From Bugula neritina (lineage: Eukaryota; Bryozoa; Gymnolaemata; Cheilostomatida; Bugulidae): DNA of 64,000 nt. This document shows positions 1-13,600 of the stretch, one piece after another. A program made the translations under genes and the position numbers. The notes below the pieces were generated by a model. That model worked only from the letters and a program-made list of their open reading frames with translations, was not told the DNA's origin and searched no databases. How positions within the stretch are numbered: position 1 is the first letter of the stretch; every line of letters begins with the position of its first letter. The stretch spans positions 13,691,222-13,755,221 of the forward strand of contig OZ037766.1 of the NCBI GenBank assembly GCA_964035545.1, written 5' to 3'.

Positions 1-2
1 AA

Positions 3-431
3 CCAGTTGTTATTGAGGCTAGCCAACAACTAATAGCCAACCAAAACTTGCAGAAGAAGTACCATGACCGCCATGCACGGCCATTGGCTGATCTGGAACC
101 TGGGACTCCTGCACTAATCAGGTCAAGCACTGACAAAGAATGGTCGCCAGGAATGATTGTCGGGCAGCATGACTTCCCCAAATCCTACTTGGTTGACAAC
201 GGTCAGTCTATAGTGCGTAGGAATCGTGTTCACCTCAAACCAGATAACACACAGACCCTTGGTGTCGCTGATGCTGCTGATTCTGATGTTGGGGATGCTC
301 CCAATGAATCCCCCCACATGCCTGCCCTGCCTGCAACACCTCTCAGGAATGCGGCACCACCACCAGAGCGTCAACCCAGAAGCAACCGTGGAGTCCTCCC
401 CGCTAAATACAAGGACTTCCACATGGAATAA
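3..431 (+). mobile_element. 3' end of LTR-retrotransposon pol (integrase C-terminal region)
   Basis: An open frame enters from the left edge and ends at TAA 429-431. It includes the motif QKKYHDRHARPL, then a small basic beta-type module (GMIVGQHDFPKSYLV, RRNRVHLKP) and a proline-rich tail. This is the usual layout of the C-terminus of Ty3/Gypsy-class integrases that lack a chromodomain. The frame is closed by a purine tract and an LTR-like start downstream. Only the end is in the window, so activity and full structure cannot be judged; the visible part has no internal stop. It could instead be a domesticated integrase fragment, but the following LTR-like sequence argues for a mobile element. 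Confidence 0.75.
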
Positions 432-571
432 GCTATTAGCCGTTTCCCACCCTGTACATAGTTATTTAGTTTCATTGTTAATCCCCAATCCATATTAATC
501 ATGTATACTCGTATCATATTATTAATCTCAGCAACCTTAATCACAATGTTATAGAAGGAAGTCACCTGCTT

Positions 572-880
572 AAGAAGGGAGATGTTATATTATTATGTGT
601 CTTTTGTTTATCACTAATTACGGACTAGCGAGATGCTACGTTATAATGTCATGTGCATTTGTTTATTAAAATACATATTGGGTCACCGACGAACGAGAGA
701 CTACGAGATGAAGATGTCAGCCTACAGTAGAAAAACCTGCCGATAGACTTTGTGATAAAATAATTATAAATCAGTACTATACTTTTGGTCCTTGTATATC
801 CCCTGGCCGGCCAGACCCCACTTTATTGTTCTTTCGATACTTCAATGTCATGCCTACATACTTCGAGTAACTCTCAGGTA
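572..880 (+). repeat. Polypurine tract and putative 3' LTR start
   Basis: A polypurine tract (AAGAAGGGAGA, 572-582) lies ~140 bp after the pol stop and is followed by TGTTATATT at 583, the typical TG start of an LTR. The right edge is not clear: no convincing terminal CA plus target-site duplication was seen, and 880 is an estimate from where the following simple repeats begin. The partner 5' LTR lies outside the window. Confidence 0.5.
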
Positions 881-889
881 ATTATATAC

Positions 890-1345
890 TCACTATACTT
901 AATGTTTCAATACTGATACTCATAGTCATAGTCAATCAGTATTAGTAATACTAATAGTCAGAAAAATATGAACAGCTAATTACTTAATACTCATAGTCAT
1001 ACTCATAGTACTATTAGTATTATTATCAATATCATAATCATACTGATACTCATAGTCATAGTATCAGTATTAGTAATACTAATAGTCAGAAAAATATGAA
1101 CAGCTAATTACTTAATAGTAATACTCATAGTCATACTCATAGTCATAGTACTATTAGTATTATTATCAATATCATAGATACTCATAGTAATGTCATAGTC
1201 ATACTGATACGCATACTGATGCTCATACTGATAATCAATGTCATAGTGATAGTCAATGTCATTACTCATAGTCTATAGACTTATTCTCAGTCTTAGTGAT
1301 ACTGATAGTGATAGCCATACTCAGTCTCATAGGCGATAGTGATAA
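890..1345. repeat. Cryptic simple repeat (CATAGT/ATTAGT type) with a ~130-bp tandem duplication
   Basis: Degenerate mixture of ATAGTC, ATACTC, ATTAGT and ATACTG words. Within it a ~130-bp unit starting TACTGATACT occurs at 911 and again at 1041; both contain the non-repetitive string GAAAAATATGAACAGCTAAT, so this is a true tandem duplication rather than slippage alone. Confidence 0.85.
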
Positions 1346-2222
1346 TGCATTCTTATTTTGATTTCTATTATCTTTATTTTTAAATTTATTATAAATACAA
1401 AAATAAAATTATTATCTATTATTTTTAATTTCATACGCATACATTAGTTACTTAAAGTATTTTGATACCAACAATTTTGTTAATAATATTAACAAAATTG
1501 TTTACAAGTCGTAGTATTGCTCGCGGCATGATCCAGCGTGAACTTTAACCCTTTAGGTTGATTACAAAGTATGCGTTGACTCGCTACTAGTAGTTAACTC
1601 TAATTGAAGAGTTATCTCATCTTGCAATAATGGGGGCCGTTGATAGCCACATTGTACACATTATGAATATTATGTTATCAATAAAAAATATACATAATTA
1701 CATTATTCTAATGTATTCATGTATAGTTTTTATGAATTGAGAATATGCCTTGATCAATTTTTTGATTTTCATTTGTATGCCAATATTCCTCACTCACAAT
1801 TAACAAATCCAGTAGTTTTTGCAATACCTGTTGACAAATATTTTTGCGGATCAGATCATAATACCTATATTATGGTAATACTGCTTCCATCCCCTTCTCT
1901 CTCAGAATATTAACGCTATTGTCCTTATAAAAGTTACAGTCAAAGGGTTAAAGGTTATATATCACCCCATTGTAACCTTATTATAATGGCTCAAAATTCC
2001 AATCATGGCAGGTTCCTGTTCCTGTTTTATAAATCTCGGAAAGTTCACAGATTTTGTTTTGAACTACTCTGTCTATACCCTCTAGCTAATACTAAAATAG
2101 GTCCCAGTGGTGTTATGATTACGGAAAAAGTTTTACCTTCAAGTTATATGACCCTTAATCTTGACCAGTAGCACACAAGACGGTAAATATAATATTAACA
2201 AATTTTTACAAAATACCAAATA
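1346..2222. other. Intergenic AT-rich stretch without recognised gene
   Basis: No convincing coding exon or repeat family was seen. The only clear structure is a perfect inverted repeat at 1471-1501 with two 14-bp arms (ACAATTTTGTTAAT and its complement) around a 3-nt centre. Confidence 0.5.
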
Positions 2223-2224
2223 TA

Positions 2225-3549
2225 GGGGTAACGGGGGCACAACGGGCCGATTTTTGCATTTGTTGCTCTCATTCGTCTTTTTTTCAAGTTACTAGTTCAA
2301 TAATCTCTAGTCCTAATGCTGCATCTGTTGTCTATTACAGGTACCAGTTTGTTGTTTCTATCTTTCTTACAACTTTCAGAATAATGAAATTTTCATGACA
2401 AAAAAATTGGCCCATTGTGCCCCGGTACCGGGGTACAATGGGCCACTGGGTGGGACACAACATATATAATAAATTTTGCGTATTTTGCTACATTTGATCT
2501 TTATTTATTTAATATTACAAATAAATAAAGATACTCTTTCAGATCTACAGCAAAATTCATGTTTTAGCTATACAGTTTGTGCCACTATGGATAGCAGAGG
2601 AATGCAAAATCAAACGCACGTCACTTGGTTCTGCAGTGCCATTATCATTACTGTTTAGAACTAAAAATGTTCTGTTATTTTCACCCCAGAGGAACGTTTA
2701 TCAAAAAAAGACTTTAGTAACATGTACTACAAAAATTCCAAGTGGACTTTTTTCTATGAACTGTAGCTAAAGTGCATGGCTGAGGTTTGTGACTGGAGTA
2801 CGAAAAAGAGAGGGGGGGGGGGAGCAAATGAGCAAATCACAATTTATTTTAGTCAAATACATGTATATTTCCTCAATGGTGTAATATATAATAAATATCA
2901 TGACTATCTACTAGTAGCAAGTAGCAACAGCAGAGTATTTTGTATTATGTATAAAGTGGCAAAACTTTAACCTCACCAGATGTATATATTAGGGAAGCTT
3001 CAACTTGTAGTTTGGTAGTCTTGCCATGATGTCTTTGATATTTTACAAAAGGTCAGAAATGGCTATATCTATACATTTTAGTAACATTTCAACTAATTTT
3101 TTGGGCAAACAAACTAATAACAGTGTTCAGGGTGCAATAATCAGGTGGCCCATTGTGCCCCGGTCAGCAAGGCCCATTGTGCCCCGTGTGGCCAAATTGA
3201 AAATAAATGTGGCCCAAGGAAAATTTATTTCAGATTTTGCTGTTATACTAGTTAAGCAATGTAGAGACATGCAATGGCAACAATATTAGTAAAATATAGG
3301 CTTCTTACCTTTGAGTGTAAAAAGTTATAAAGCTTTAACGACATCCTAAAATATTTACAAAAAGTAGGTAAAAACAGTTTTTGACTCGCCTCTTCAACAC
3401 GTATGCTCCGCAAGTGTTGAAACTACAAAGGCTGAATAATTATGTCAATTTCTTTTTATGAAAACAAAATCACAACTTTAGGTCAATAAGTTCTCTCACA
3501 ATTTGGCCGGCTTTTTGTACCCCTATGACCGTTGTGCCCCCGTTACCCC
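2225..3549 (+). mobile_element. TIR DNA element, copy 1 (non-autonomous, 1325 bp)
   Basis: The ends are inverted repeats (GGGGTAACGGGGGCACAACGG on the left, its complement on the right) flanked on both sides by TA, as expected for elements with a TA target-site duplication such as Tc1/mariner. Inside is a near-perfect 36-bp palindrome centred on GGTACC (2409-2444) and two 24-bp-spaced direct copies of GGCCCATTGTGCCCC (3147, 3171). Two short open frames (about 2476-2658 and 3026-3289) recur in the other copies, but no transposase catalytic motif was recognised. The superfamily is not assigned. Confidence 0.85.
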
Positions 3550-4635
3550 TATAATATTTCTTATAATATGAAATTCATTCAGAGCAATAAAACTGACAAT
3601 TTGTTTTGATTTCCAATTGCCACTGTTGATTATTAATTGAATATGAATATAAATAAACAATGTTACCGACTGCATTAATCCTTATTCTATCACATGCAGA
3701 CACAATAGACCATATTATTATATATTCAAAAAATAAGGCTATGTTCTAGCCAAAGAATTATATATAGTTCAGGCTATAGCTGTAGTGAAATTCACTAATT
3801 AAATGCTCTATAAATTATTAGCATCCCGAATGCAAATAGTGAAAAATTAATTGCCATAATTCTATCTTAAACGTTGCTTTGGTATATAAGCAGCAGCTTC
3901 AACAAGAATTCATGAAACAGTTGTTAGCACAAACATAAAGGTTGTCTTTCTACGCTGCCATTATTGAACATTGCTGACAGATTTTCTGTATGCAATGAGG
4001 GTCATACAACTACTCCTTGGTTGCAGCTGGCTAAGAAGATAAACTCTTTGTGTCACAACTTAATCTGCATTCTTTTTCATTATTCTTGTAAAGACAGTTC
4101 AGCTAAAATAGAAAAATAGTATGGCATTCAACGGACTGCAATCTTGATGTAACATGTGCCATTATGTAAAATCAAAATTTACAATAATGCAGTAAAAGGG
4201 TCTTTACTTGGAAACTGCAACTGATGTTGAAATCTGTATTATATTAGCTCAAGAGTAAAAAGCTTGTTAAGTTATTCTATTGGAAGAGCCTTTGTGAATA
4301 CTATGAGTTTAACACAACAACATGGTCTGATGACAAAACAAAATGTGCTTGTATGTTCAGCTGAATTGACCATAGCTCAAGCGCTTTGTTGGGAAGGTTT
4401 TTATTTTGAATTTTTTTTTATGATTCATGAGTTTTAGTGTATTATTATAGTATAAATGAAGTCCACCGAGGTAGTTTCAAAACTTACTAACAATAACTGA
4501 TAGTGCAACTTAATTTGACTCATATGATAGAGCAGCTCTAAGAGCTATAGCGCCATAGTCAATTCATAATTTAGGAACAGTTAAAATACCTACCGTCAGA
4601 GAATTCTATCTTCTTTGATGCATGTGGGTTTTTAT
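3550..4635. other. Intergenic region beyond the 3' end of the Ig-EB gene
   Basis: AT-rich sequence between the TIR element and the last exon of the minus-strand receptor gene. No supported exon. It would hold any longer 3' UTR of that gene. Confidence 0.5.
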
Positions 4636-4692
4636 TTATTTATTTTTTTTGTGGCTGTTTTCTATAACCTCTTGAATTTGCCGCTCTTCTTT
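4636..4692 (-). CDS. Ig-EB receptor, putative last exon
   Basis: Follows acceptor TTTCAG and joins in phase 0 to the exon ending at 5168. It adds 18 hydrophilic residues (begins KEERQIQEV) then TAA. AATAAA-type signals overlap the stop codon (TTTATT repeats on the plus strand at 4631-4640), so the 3' UTR would be very short. Confidence 0.5.
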   Translation of the reverse strand, partial: KEERQIQEVIENSHKKNK

Positions 4693-7600
4693 CTGAAAGT
4701 GTCAAAAAGTCTATGAAATGGCAACTGAAAGTTGAAATGTTTTTAGATATATTCAAATATAATTTGTGGAGCAAAATTTTGGTATAACTATGTCTTTATA
4801 CACTGCTAATTTTAGCTACAGTTAAAAAGTATAAAGAATAAAGCTGCATGACTTATTATTGTTAAACTTATAGAATGATAATTGTAAACAAAGGGTGATG
4901 TCCCTCCATTTTTCACGATGAGAATTTCTAGTTATTTATGTTATGTACTTCTTGTTATCCTTAACACAAAAGTATGCACTGCTTCACCTACAGTAGAATG
5001 AATGTCTAAGTTACAACATGGTGGTAACCAGCTAGGAAGTAGTTTGACAGCTGGAGTTGATCTAATAATAAACCTGAATAGAAAACAGGAGTATACGAGA
5101 TGAAAAATTACTGCATCACTGCACCCAGCATCTGAAGAAATATAAATATGTAGCTTCTGTTAGTTACTTTAGTATAGAAAAGTCTTGATAGTTCGTCTGT
5201 TGAGCTTTTGCCAAAGTCTGGCCCAGACTTTTTCTTGGCTCCTTCAGACTTGCTAGTGAAGAGGCTGACTTCAGAATGATTGCCGGCAGCTTGCATAGAC
5301 CTGATGTTTGAGTCTCGCATATACACTACAATTTCAATTATAAACAAATACAAAAACAACTGCAGCAGATTAATCTATAATTTTGAATTCTAAATATTAT
5401 ATGACAATTTCAATTTTGTTAAAGATTGTTGAATTATGAGAATTCCTTTTTCAATTTATTTTAGAGATGAAAGGACCAAATTCTTCTATACTTTTATTAA
5501 CATGGAAATTCTAGCTGGTAGTTTGAGCATCTCATTTTTCACAACATCAGGTTTAGCAAGTTTGATGTAGCATATGTTATATTGACATGCAGTTTTGCTC
5601 AAGACATTGATCAATCTGGAGTTTGGAGCTGGAAGGGTTTGGGGCTTGTGTGTGCTGCATGTGTGTATACAAACACTGCACTCAATGACCCACACTTTAT
5701 GATGCATCTAGCTTACACCAACTGCATTAATATGCTTAAACTTAGACTAGTTAGATTGGTAGGCTACAGGGTACTATAAAACTTTTTAATTTATTTTAAA
5801 GTCGCATTAAGATTTATACAAATTTTGGCATAATAGTTGCACTCTAGAGCCAGTGTGACAATTAAAATCTTCAACAAAGCTTTGCTTTATTTATCACTTA
5901 GTTCCTAATTTTGGCTGAGGTGTATTTCATAAGAGAATCAAAGTATGATATTTATATAATATGTTTATATAATACTTATATAATGCAGTAATATATAAAT
6001 GTTATATTAAGCTGCAAAGTAACAGACCTTCATTAATTTCTGTACTGGTAGTTTAATTTAAATTTAATGATGAAGTTGAAACTCTAGAATACTATTGACA
6101 GTGAAACATATAAATTACACATTCATGTTGTAAAATATACAGAGATTTTTAACCCGACAATTGTTGAAGAACCACTATAACGTTTTGCGCAGAGTCTATA
6201 TTATATAGTAACATCTTTTATGAAAACAATATAAATATTAATTACCTTGTGATTCTGCAATACTCATTCCATCTAAACGGCAATTATCCTCCAACGAACC
6301 TGACAAAAAATTTTAAATAAAATTTGGAGTATTTCAGTAACAAATTCGCTAACTACGTAATGATGACATACTGTGTTGCATGATAGAAATATATTAAAAT
6401 AATATATAATTGTTGTATACACACCTGGTGGCGATTTCTTGATTCTTTTTTGCTTTTTCTTATATTTTCTTAAAGCATTTTCTCTTTTATAGAATTTTAA
6501 AAACAAAGCAAAACCTGTAAAAATTATATGCTATATTTGTATAAACTCCAGATTCTTATAAATAAAAAGAGATAATGTATAGCCGTGTTAGTTCACATGC
6601 ACAAAATAGGACAATACCTACATAGTAGATCAGAAATTTTCAGTGTTTGGCAGTATATTATTCAAAAACTAAATAATAGAACATATTACGCAATAAGAAT
6701 TGCTTTATTCAGACTGAATTAGTTTCACAGTAACTTCACATAACTAGGTTATGAAGACTTGGCAGCTACAGTATGTTACACTATCAGCTGACTACTTATT
6801 ATACTTGCTGCCTGCATTGAAATTTCAGCAACAATTGAAGTCTTCACAAAATATTTGCAAAGGGAGCCCACCAACAAAATAAATGGCAATATGTTGTTTA
6901 ATTGGCCTTTTTGCAACCAAATATGCATTGTTTGAATGTCATTTTATAGGCTCACCCGATGGCATTGCAACTAATAGTAACATGTTAATATTTCTATTCA
7001 ATTGTAAAAAAGGCTAAGATATGAAAGCACACTATGCTTATTACACATATATAATGAGAAATGGATATAGCCTTAGAAATCTCTTACTCCATGCCTTAAA
7101 GTCTAAATAGCAAAACTTACAATTAAAAAGCATAAAATATTAATGTGATGCATTTAAGACAAGATAGGCCTACTTTCTATTAATGGCTTTGCTGAGAGCA
7201 CTTTACCAGTCTAAAATGACCCACGTACAAACAGTGACAGCACAGTGGTGGGACATCATAGAAAGTTATTCTACCACATTCTGTTTTTTCTAAATGATGT
7301 GGATAGGATGAGGTATAGGCCCTCCTTCCCCATCCAGCTATCTTACCACATATACCCCTTCATTTTTGCCACTATGTACAAAGCATGTTTATAAACTGCT
7401 GGATCTATTTCACCATACTAAACCAGCTATTTTACCACTAAACTAAGGGCTAAATTCTACAGTTAACTTATCGACAGAATAACTGCTATAAAAGTTGAAA
7501 CAATTTAAAGACATGTCCTAAATTATCTAGGGGGATAAGGACAAAATATTATTAGTAACGATATAATACTTCTTTATAAGCTTTTTCTTATGGCATGTAA

Positions 7601-10600
7601 GTAAAATACATTTTGGTTGGCCATTTTCATGTTATAAACGCCAACACAGTATTTTCTGAAACTGCCAACACTGCTCATAACTTTAGCAAAAGCTACAACC
7701 AACATTTCAATGAACTTCAAATAAACATAACTTTGTTGTAAGCTATAAGTTATATACCAAATAAGCATGGTATGAAGCCACCCTTAGTATTTACATGTAT
7801 GATTATAAAAATAGTCTGTGGAAACTGTTGAAATGTAACAATTCTTACCTAAAATTAATACAAACGAGATTACGAAAGATATGGCTCCTGCTTTCCTTGA
7901 ACCAGTATTGTTTTTCTTCTGTATTTGAACTGATTTTTCAGCAACTGGCTCTACAACTGAAAATTGTTTCTAAACTTAAAAATCTTATGTTATATATCAA
8001 TGTATCACATCAGCTTACTTCACAGCAGTATATATACTATGTGGTGTACAATTTTGTATAATTTTTCTATGTCATAATATTAAAATACGATTGGGAATAG
8101 CAAGCTAACCAAGTCTGCAGGTTGGTTCGCTGCCTCTGCTTTCTGAGCAATAGCACTTAGATTTTTTACCACAGTAATTCAGATGTACAGGAGTGTTGCT
8201 GCTATTTAACATCTTTATACAATCTCTATCGTGATCACAATACTTGCTGAAAGAGAAAAGAACCTGCAATGTACTCCACTGCAGCCAAACTATGCTATAG
8301 TACAATGTGGTAGGTATATTTCAAGACAGATTTCCTCATGTTCATATTTGAAAATATCTGGATAGCCATGCAGTGCATTGAACTTCTGTTGGTTGCAGTG
8401 ATTAGTATCTTGTTATCCGTGCACCTGTACCATTACATTTCTTACATTATAGGGGTAACGAGAGGGGAGGGGACACAACGGTCATAGGGGTTGTGAGTTG
8501 TGATTTTTCTCATAAAAAAATATTGACATAATTTTTCAGCCATTGTGGTTTCAACACTTGCGGAACATACATGTTGAAAAAGCAAGTAAAAAACTGTTTT
8601 TACCTACTTTTTGTAAATTTTTTAAGATGTCGTTAAAGCTTTAAAATTTTTTACACTCAAAGGCAACAAGCCTAGATTTTACTGATATTGTTGCCATTGC
8701 TTGTCTCTACATTCCTTAACTATTATAACAGCAAACTCTAAAATAAATTTTCCTTGAAGCACATTTATTTTCAATTTGGCTACCCGGGGCACAATTGACC
8801 ACGCTGACCGGGGCACAATGGGCCACCTGATTATTGCACCCTGATCACTGTTATTAGTTTGTTTGCCCAAAAAGTTGGTTGAAAGAATACTAAAATCTAT
8901 AGATATAGCCATTTCTGACCTTTTTGTAAAATACCAAAAACATCATGGTAAGACTAAAAAACTACAAGGTGAAGCTCCCCTAATATATACATCTGGTGAG
9001 GTTAAAGCTTTGCCATTTTATACATAATATAAAACACTCTGCTGTTGCTACTAGTAGATAGTCATGATATTCATTATACATTATATCATTGAGGAAATAT
9101 ACATGTATTGGACTAAAATAAATTGTGATTTGCACATTTGCTCACCCTCTCCCTTTCATACTCTAGCCACAAACCGAAGCCATACACCTTAGCTACAGTT
9201 CTTAGAAAAAAAGTCCACTTGTAATTTTGTAGTAAATGTTACTAAAGTTTTTTTCTGATGAAAGTTTCTCTGAAGTAAAAATAAAAAAAAAATTTTTAGT
9301 TATAAACGGTAATGATGATGGCACCATAGAACCGAGTGACGTGCGTTTGATTTTGCCTTCCTCTGCCATCCGTGGTGGCACAAACTGTACAGCTAAAACA
9401 TGAATTTTGCTGTAGATCTGAAAAAATATTTTTATTTATTTGTAATAATAAATAAATAAAGATCAGATGCAACAAATTCTGCAAAGTTTCAATATATTTG
9501 TTGTGTCCTACCCAGTGGCCCATTGTACCCCAGTACCGGGGCACAATGGGCCAATTTTTCCGTCATGAAAATTTTATTATTCTGAAAGTTATGAGAGAGA
9601 TAGAAACAACAAACTGATACCTGTAATAGACAACAGATGCAGCATTAAGACTAAAGATTATCAAACTAGTAACTTGAAAAATAGATGAATGAGAGCAACA
9701 AATACAAATTCGACCCATTGCCCACCCCCCCCCCCCCCCTTATCCCTATTTATAACATTTGGTTTAGAGTGTGGGGTTTGTTATATGTTGGGTACTTTCT
9801 AATTTTTTAAAAGTCAGCTAAACCAGCACATACTGTGTTTAGGGAAGCGTAGAGGAGTCAAGTTATACATTCTCATAAACATATTGTAATAGTGTCAAAA
9901 ACAACTAAAAAGTACTATTTTGTATTTATGGCAATATTTATGATCTATTGTAAAAGTATAAAGGAATACATACCTGTCTTACCTTTTGTCCAATGAGTTT
10001 ATGCAAGTTGTATAATTACTTCCTCTTACATTTACAATACTCAGTTCCATATCTGCAGCGTTGCAGCTGCATTTATTACGATGACAGCCTGTTGACAAAA
10101 TAAAATAATCTGAAGCGAATAAAAAAACACCTGACAAACTCCTTTTATCAAATTTTAGCAAGAATCTTAGATAAGGCGTTGTTTACTGAGCCCTAAAACT
10201 CACTTATTTTGAATGAGCCACATCCTTCAAAGCAAGGTTTGCCTAGCTTCAGCTCACAGAAGGGCTTCGTTCGTATAAATTGGAAGATTTTTGGATTACA
10301 TCGACAATTTCCTTAAAAAGAAAGCTGAATGAGTCTTTCATAATTTCGTCTTTGATTTGAAATCATGGATTACAATATTTTATGACAACACCTAATTTAT
10401 CTTAGTAAATTTTTAAATATAATGTAGCTTTTTAAATCTACAGAAGTCAGATTACAAAAACATAAAAAGTTATTTGTCAGCAAATTTATTACTTAGTTTT
10501 TGAACTCAAAATAAACTATATGTGATCAATCATATACCAACCATTAATACATTGAAGTCTCGATTCACTCGTGTGACCACAGTCATCATCTTGTGCACAT

Positions 10601-13600
10601 AACTTGAGGTAGAGAGTATCACAGGCACCATTAACACAACCAAATCCTTTTTTATGCCCATTTTCACATTGAGACCGACTGTTTGGTGGAAAAAGACATT
10701 TCTCTCCTTTTTTAGGTGTGTAAATTTCTACAAACATAGAAAGAAAATATTTAGTGGTTTGTAAGCCATGCAAGTCATTGCAAAAAAAATTATAGGTTAT
10801 TTTTATTGGGTTTGATCTGTAGTGTTAAGATAAATCAAAATTCAGATAAATATTTTACCAAAATGCAAATTAAAAATACTATGCTTAGAAAGAAATAAAT
10901 TTGTGTAAGTTTTTGTTACATATAATTATCGTTTCCATTAGGACATCTTGCAATGTTAAATAAAAGCTTGTTTTTAGATGTGGAGTTTAGAAGTTCAGTT
11001 CAGAAGCACTTAACTCAGCTATATTAATCATTAATTATATTGTTTCACTTTTAAAAGAAATTAACAAAAATACCGAGTTTGTAGTTTATTTTCACAGCGT
11101 ATTAGTGGATGTAATGCATAAGATTTGACCTTTCAACTACGAATTGAATGAACCAATATATCTTAATATTTTTAAGTTTGTTTCATGTTCTTTTTATGAA
11201 TTATATAATATTTGACTCAAAATTTTGAATGTATGTTCTGCTTTACAACAAATAATGTGCAGTATCGAATAATTGGTAATAATATTATATATATGATTTG
11301 GATCTTTTAAGTCTATCACTCACGAGTTTCTGTAAACACCTGTGTTATTGTTACAGGGTTGTTTGGGTCAGTAACAGAGCTGCTAGCTGAGCATGAAAAT
11401 GTAGCTCCTCTGTCTTTATTTTGAATCTGAATTAAAAATAGCATTGGTACAATTAAAACTAACACACACAGTGCTTATTTCATTAAAGTTTTATCACAGG
11501 TTTTTGAAAGCTTTAAATAATTTGTTAATTGAAATACTTTATTAGTTTGAAACTACTTTAGAAAACCTTGTTTATATTTTCTTTACCTTATAACTCTACT
11601 AAAAGTATAACACCACATTTTTGCCAGAATTTCTCAAGCTGACAGTAATAAGCCATTAATTAAAATAATTAGAAACTGAAGAGTTTAATAAAATAATTAT
11701 TTACATTATTTTATAAACAGTAAGGTATTGTCTTAGTGTACTTTTATTTTTTATTCACACAATAAAATTTTTACTCACAGTAAAAGAGTGCTTAGCTACT
11801 GTGGCCAGGATACCATCTATTTTAGTTTGAATCGTCTCCATAGCAAATCTTTCCCCATTGGTACCATCATACCAATCACCATACTTAATCAGCTCTATGG
11901 TCTGAGCAGGAGGTTTCCATCCTCTCGCTATGCATGTGACTGTAGAATTGTATCCCACTATCCGTATTGGATTTAGTTTCATGCTAAGGTCTTTAGTCAC
12001 TACATATAATACATGTACAAAACAAATTTATACTTTGTGTAATATATAGTTATATATGTATATGTATGCAAACAACACGGCACATGTTTTCTCTGTGGCA
12101 GCCATTGCTATTTCTACCACAACCACCTCAACCTACCGATGATTGACCATGACTTTTTTATAGTTACTCCAACTATCACAATATATCAACTCAACCATCA
12201 TAATTACTCTAAATATGACCAGTTTACTTATGCTACCACCACCACCACTATACCACCGCTACAACTACCACTTATACCACTACCACTACCACACTACCAC
12301 TACACCACTACCACTACTACCACTACCACTACTACCACTACCACTACCACTACCACTACCACTACCACCACCACCATCACTATACTATCACCACCACCGC
12401 TACAACTACCACTACCACCACCACCACTATACCACCGCTACAACTATCACTTATACCACTACCACTACCACACTACCACTACTACTACCACACCACTACT
12501 GCTACCACTACCACCACCACTACCACTACCACACCACTACCACTACCACTACTACTGCTAATATTAACATATCACTATCATAAATATTAATTTTTCACCA
12601 TGAAGTGTTGTGTTGACATGGTATGTGATATTAGAGGATACATCAAACTCGTATGTGTGTAGAACAAGTGAGTAGATCCCTTCGTCTCCATCAGCTGCAT
12701 CTCTAATAGTGAGGCTTACAGTTGTAGTGTTTAAATCTTCACTGTTTATATGGCTCTCATACTGCAAAAGTAGGCAGTTCTTATTAGATGTGCTATACAA
12801 TAATATTATATAGAAGTTGTCGGCTCTTTTCAGAGTTGCAACAAATTAGTTCAAATTTTACTGGAACATAATATTATTCATAAAAAATGGAATTATGGCA
12901 ATAGAGGGATATTAATATCATTGAGTATTCATTTTGTTGATGTTAGCAACAAATTTGATACTCAAAAGAAACAGAGAAATTGGTTTATAGCAGCGACTCA
13001 TAATCTTACTGTTTATTATAAAAAATTCTTTCTATGATATGTTTAATATATTATTATTTATTTTATATGTAGATTCTGAACTACTCAACCAATAAGACTA
13101 TAAGAAAATGTCTGTTTAGTCAGATTTTGCTGAAGATGCATGGAATATGTTGTTTGTTTAATACATTAGCAGTTTACTAAAGCCGTACTACAAAATCATT
13201 ACAGTTTATGAACAGGATTTAGCTATAATTCATAATAGTATAATATACCTTTTCATGCCTAAAATGACTGTTTGGAGCATCATTTATGTTGTGTTTAACT
13301 AATTGTTTCATGCTTTTTTCTCCTTTGTACCTGCATAAAGATATACATAATATAATTAACTTGATGGGGAAAAATTTCTACTGTCTTAAAGAACCACGAG
13401 ATTTCCTTGCTGCAAGTAAAAGAGAATGTGCTTTCAACTAAAAAGTACTACTGTAACCAATAGTTTATAGTCTCAAAGTTCTATATATAATTAGGCATCT
13501 TCTATCTGAACTTACTTTTGTAACAATTATTGCTTCACCAATCAATTTAACTATGCAAGGCTTACAATATAAATCTCGTGTTATTTCAAAACAGATAACC

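Noticed and set aside
12139-12583. Plus-strand poly-Thr and Leu/Pro frames
   Set aside because: Translations of the ACC/ACT repeat within an intron of the minus-strand receptor.
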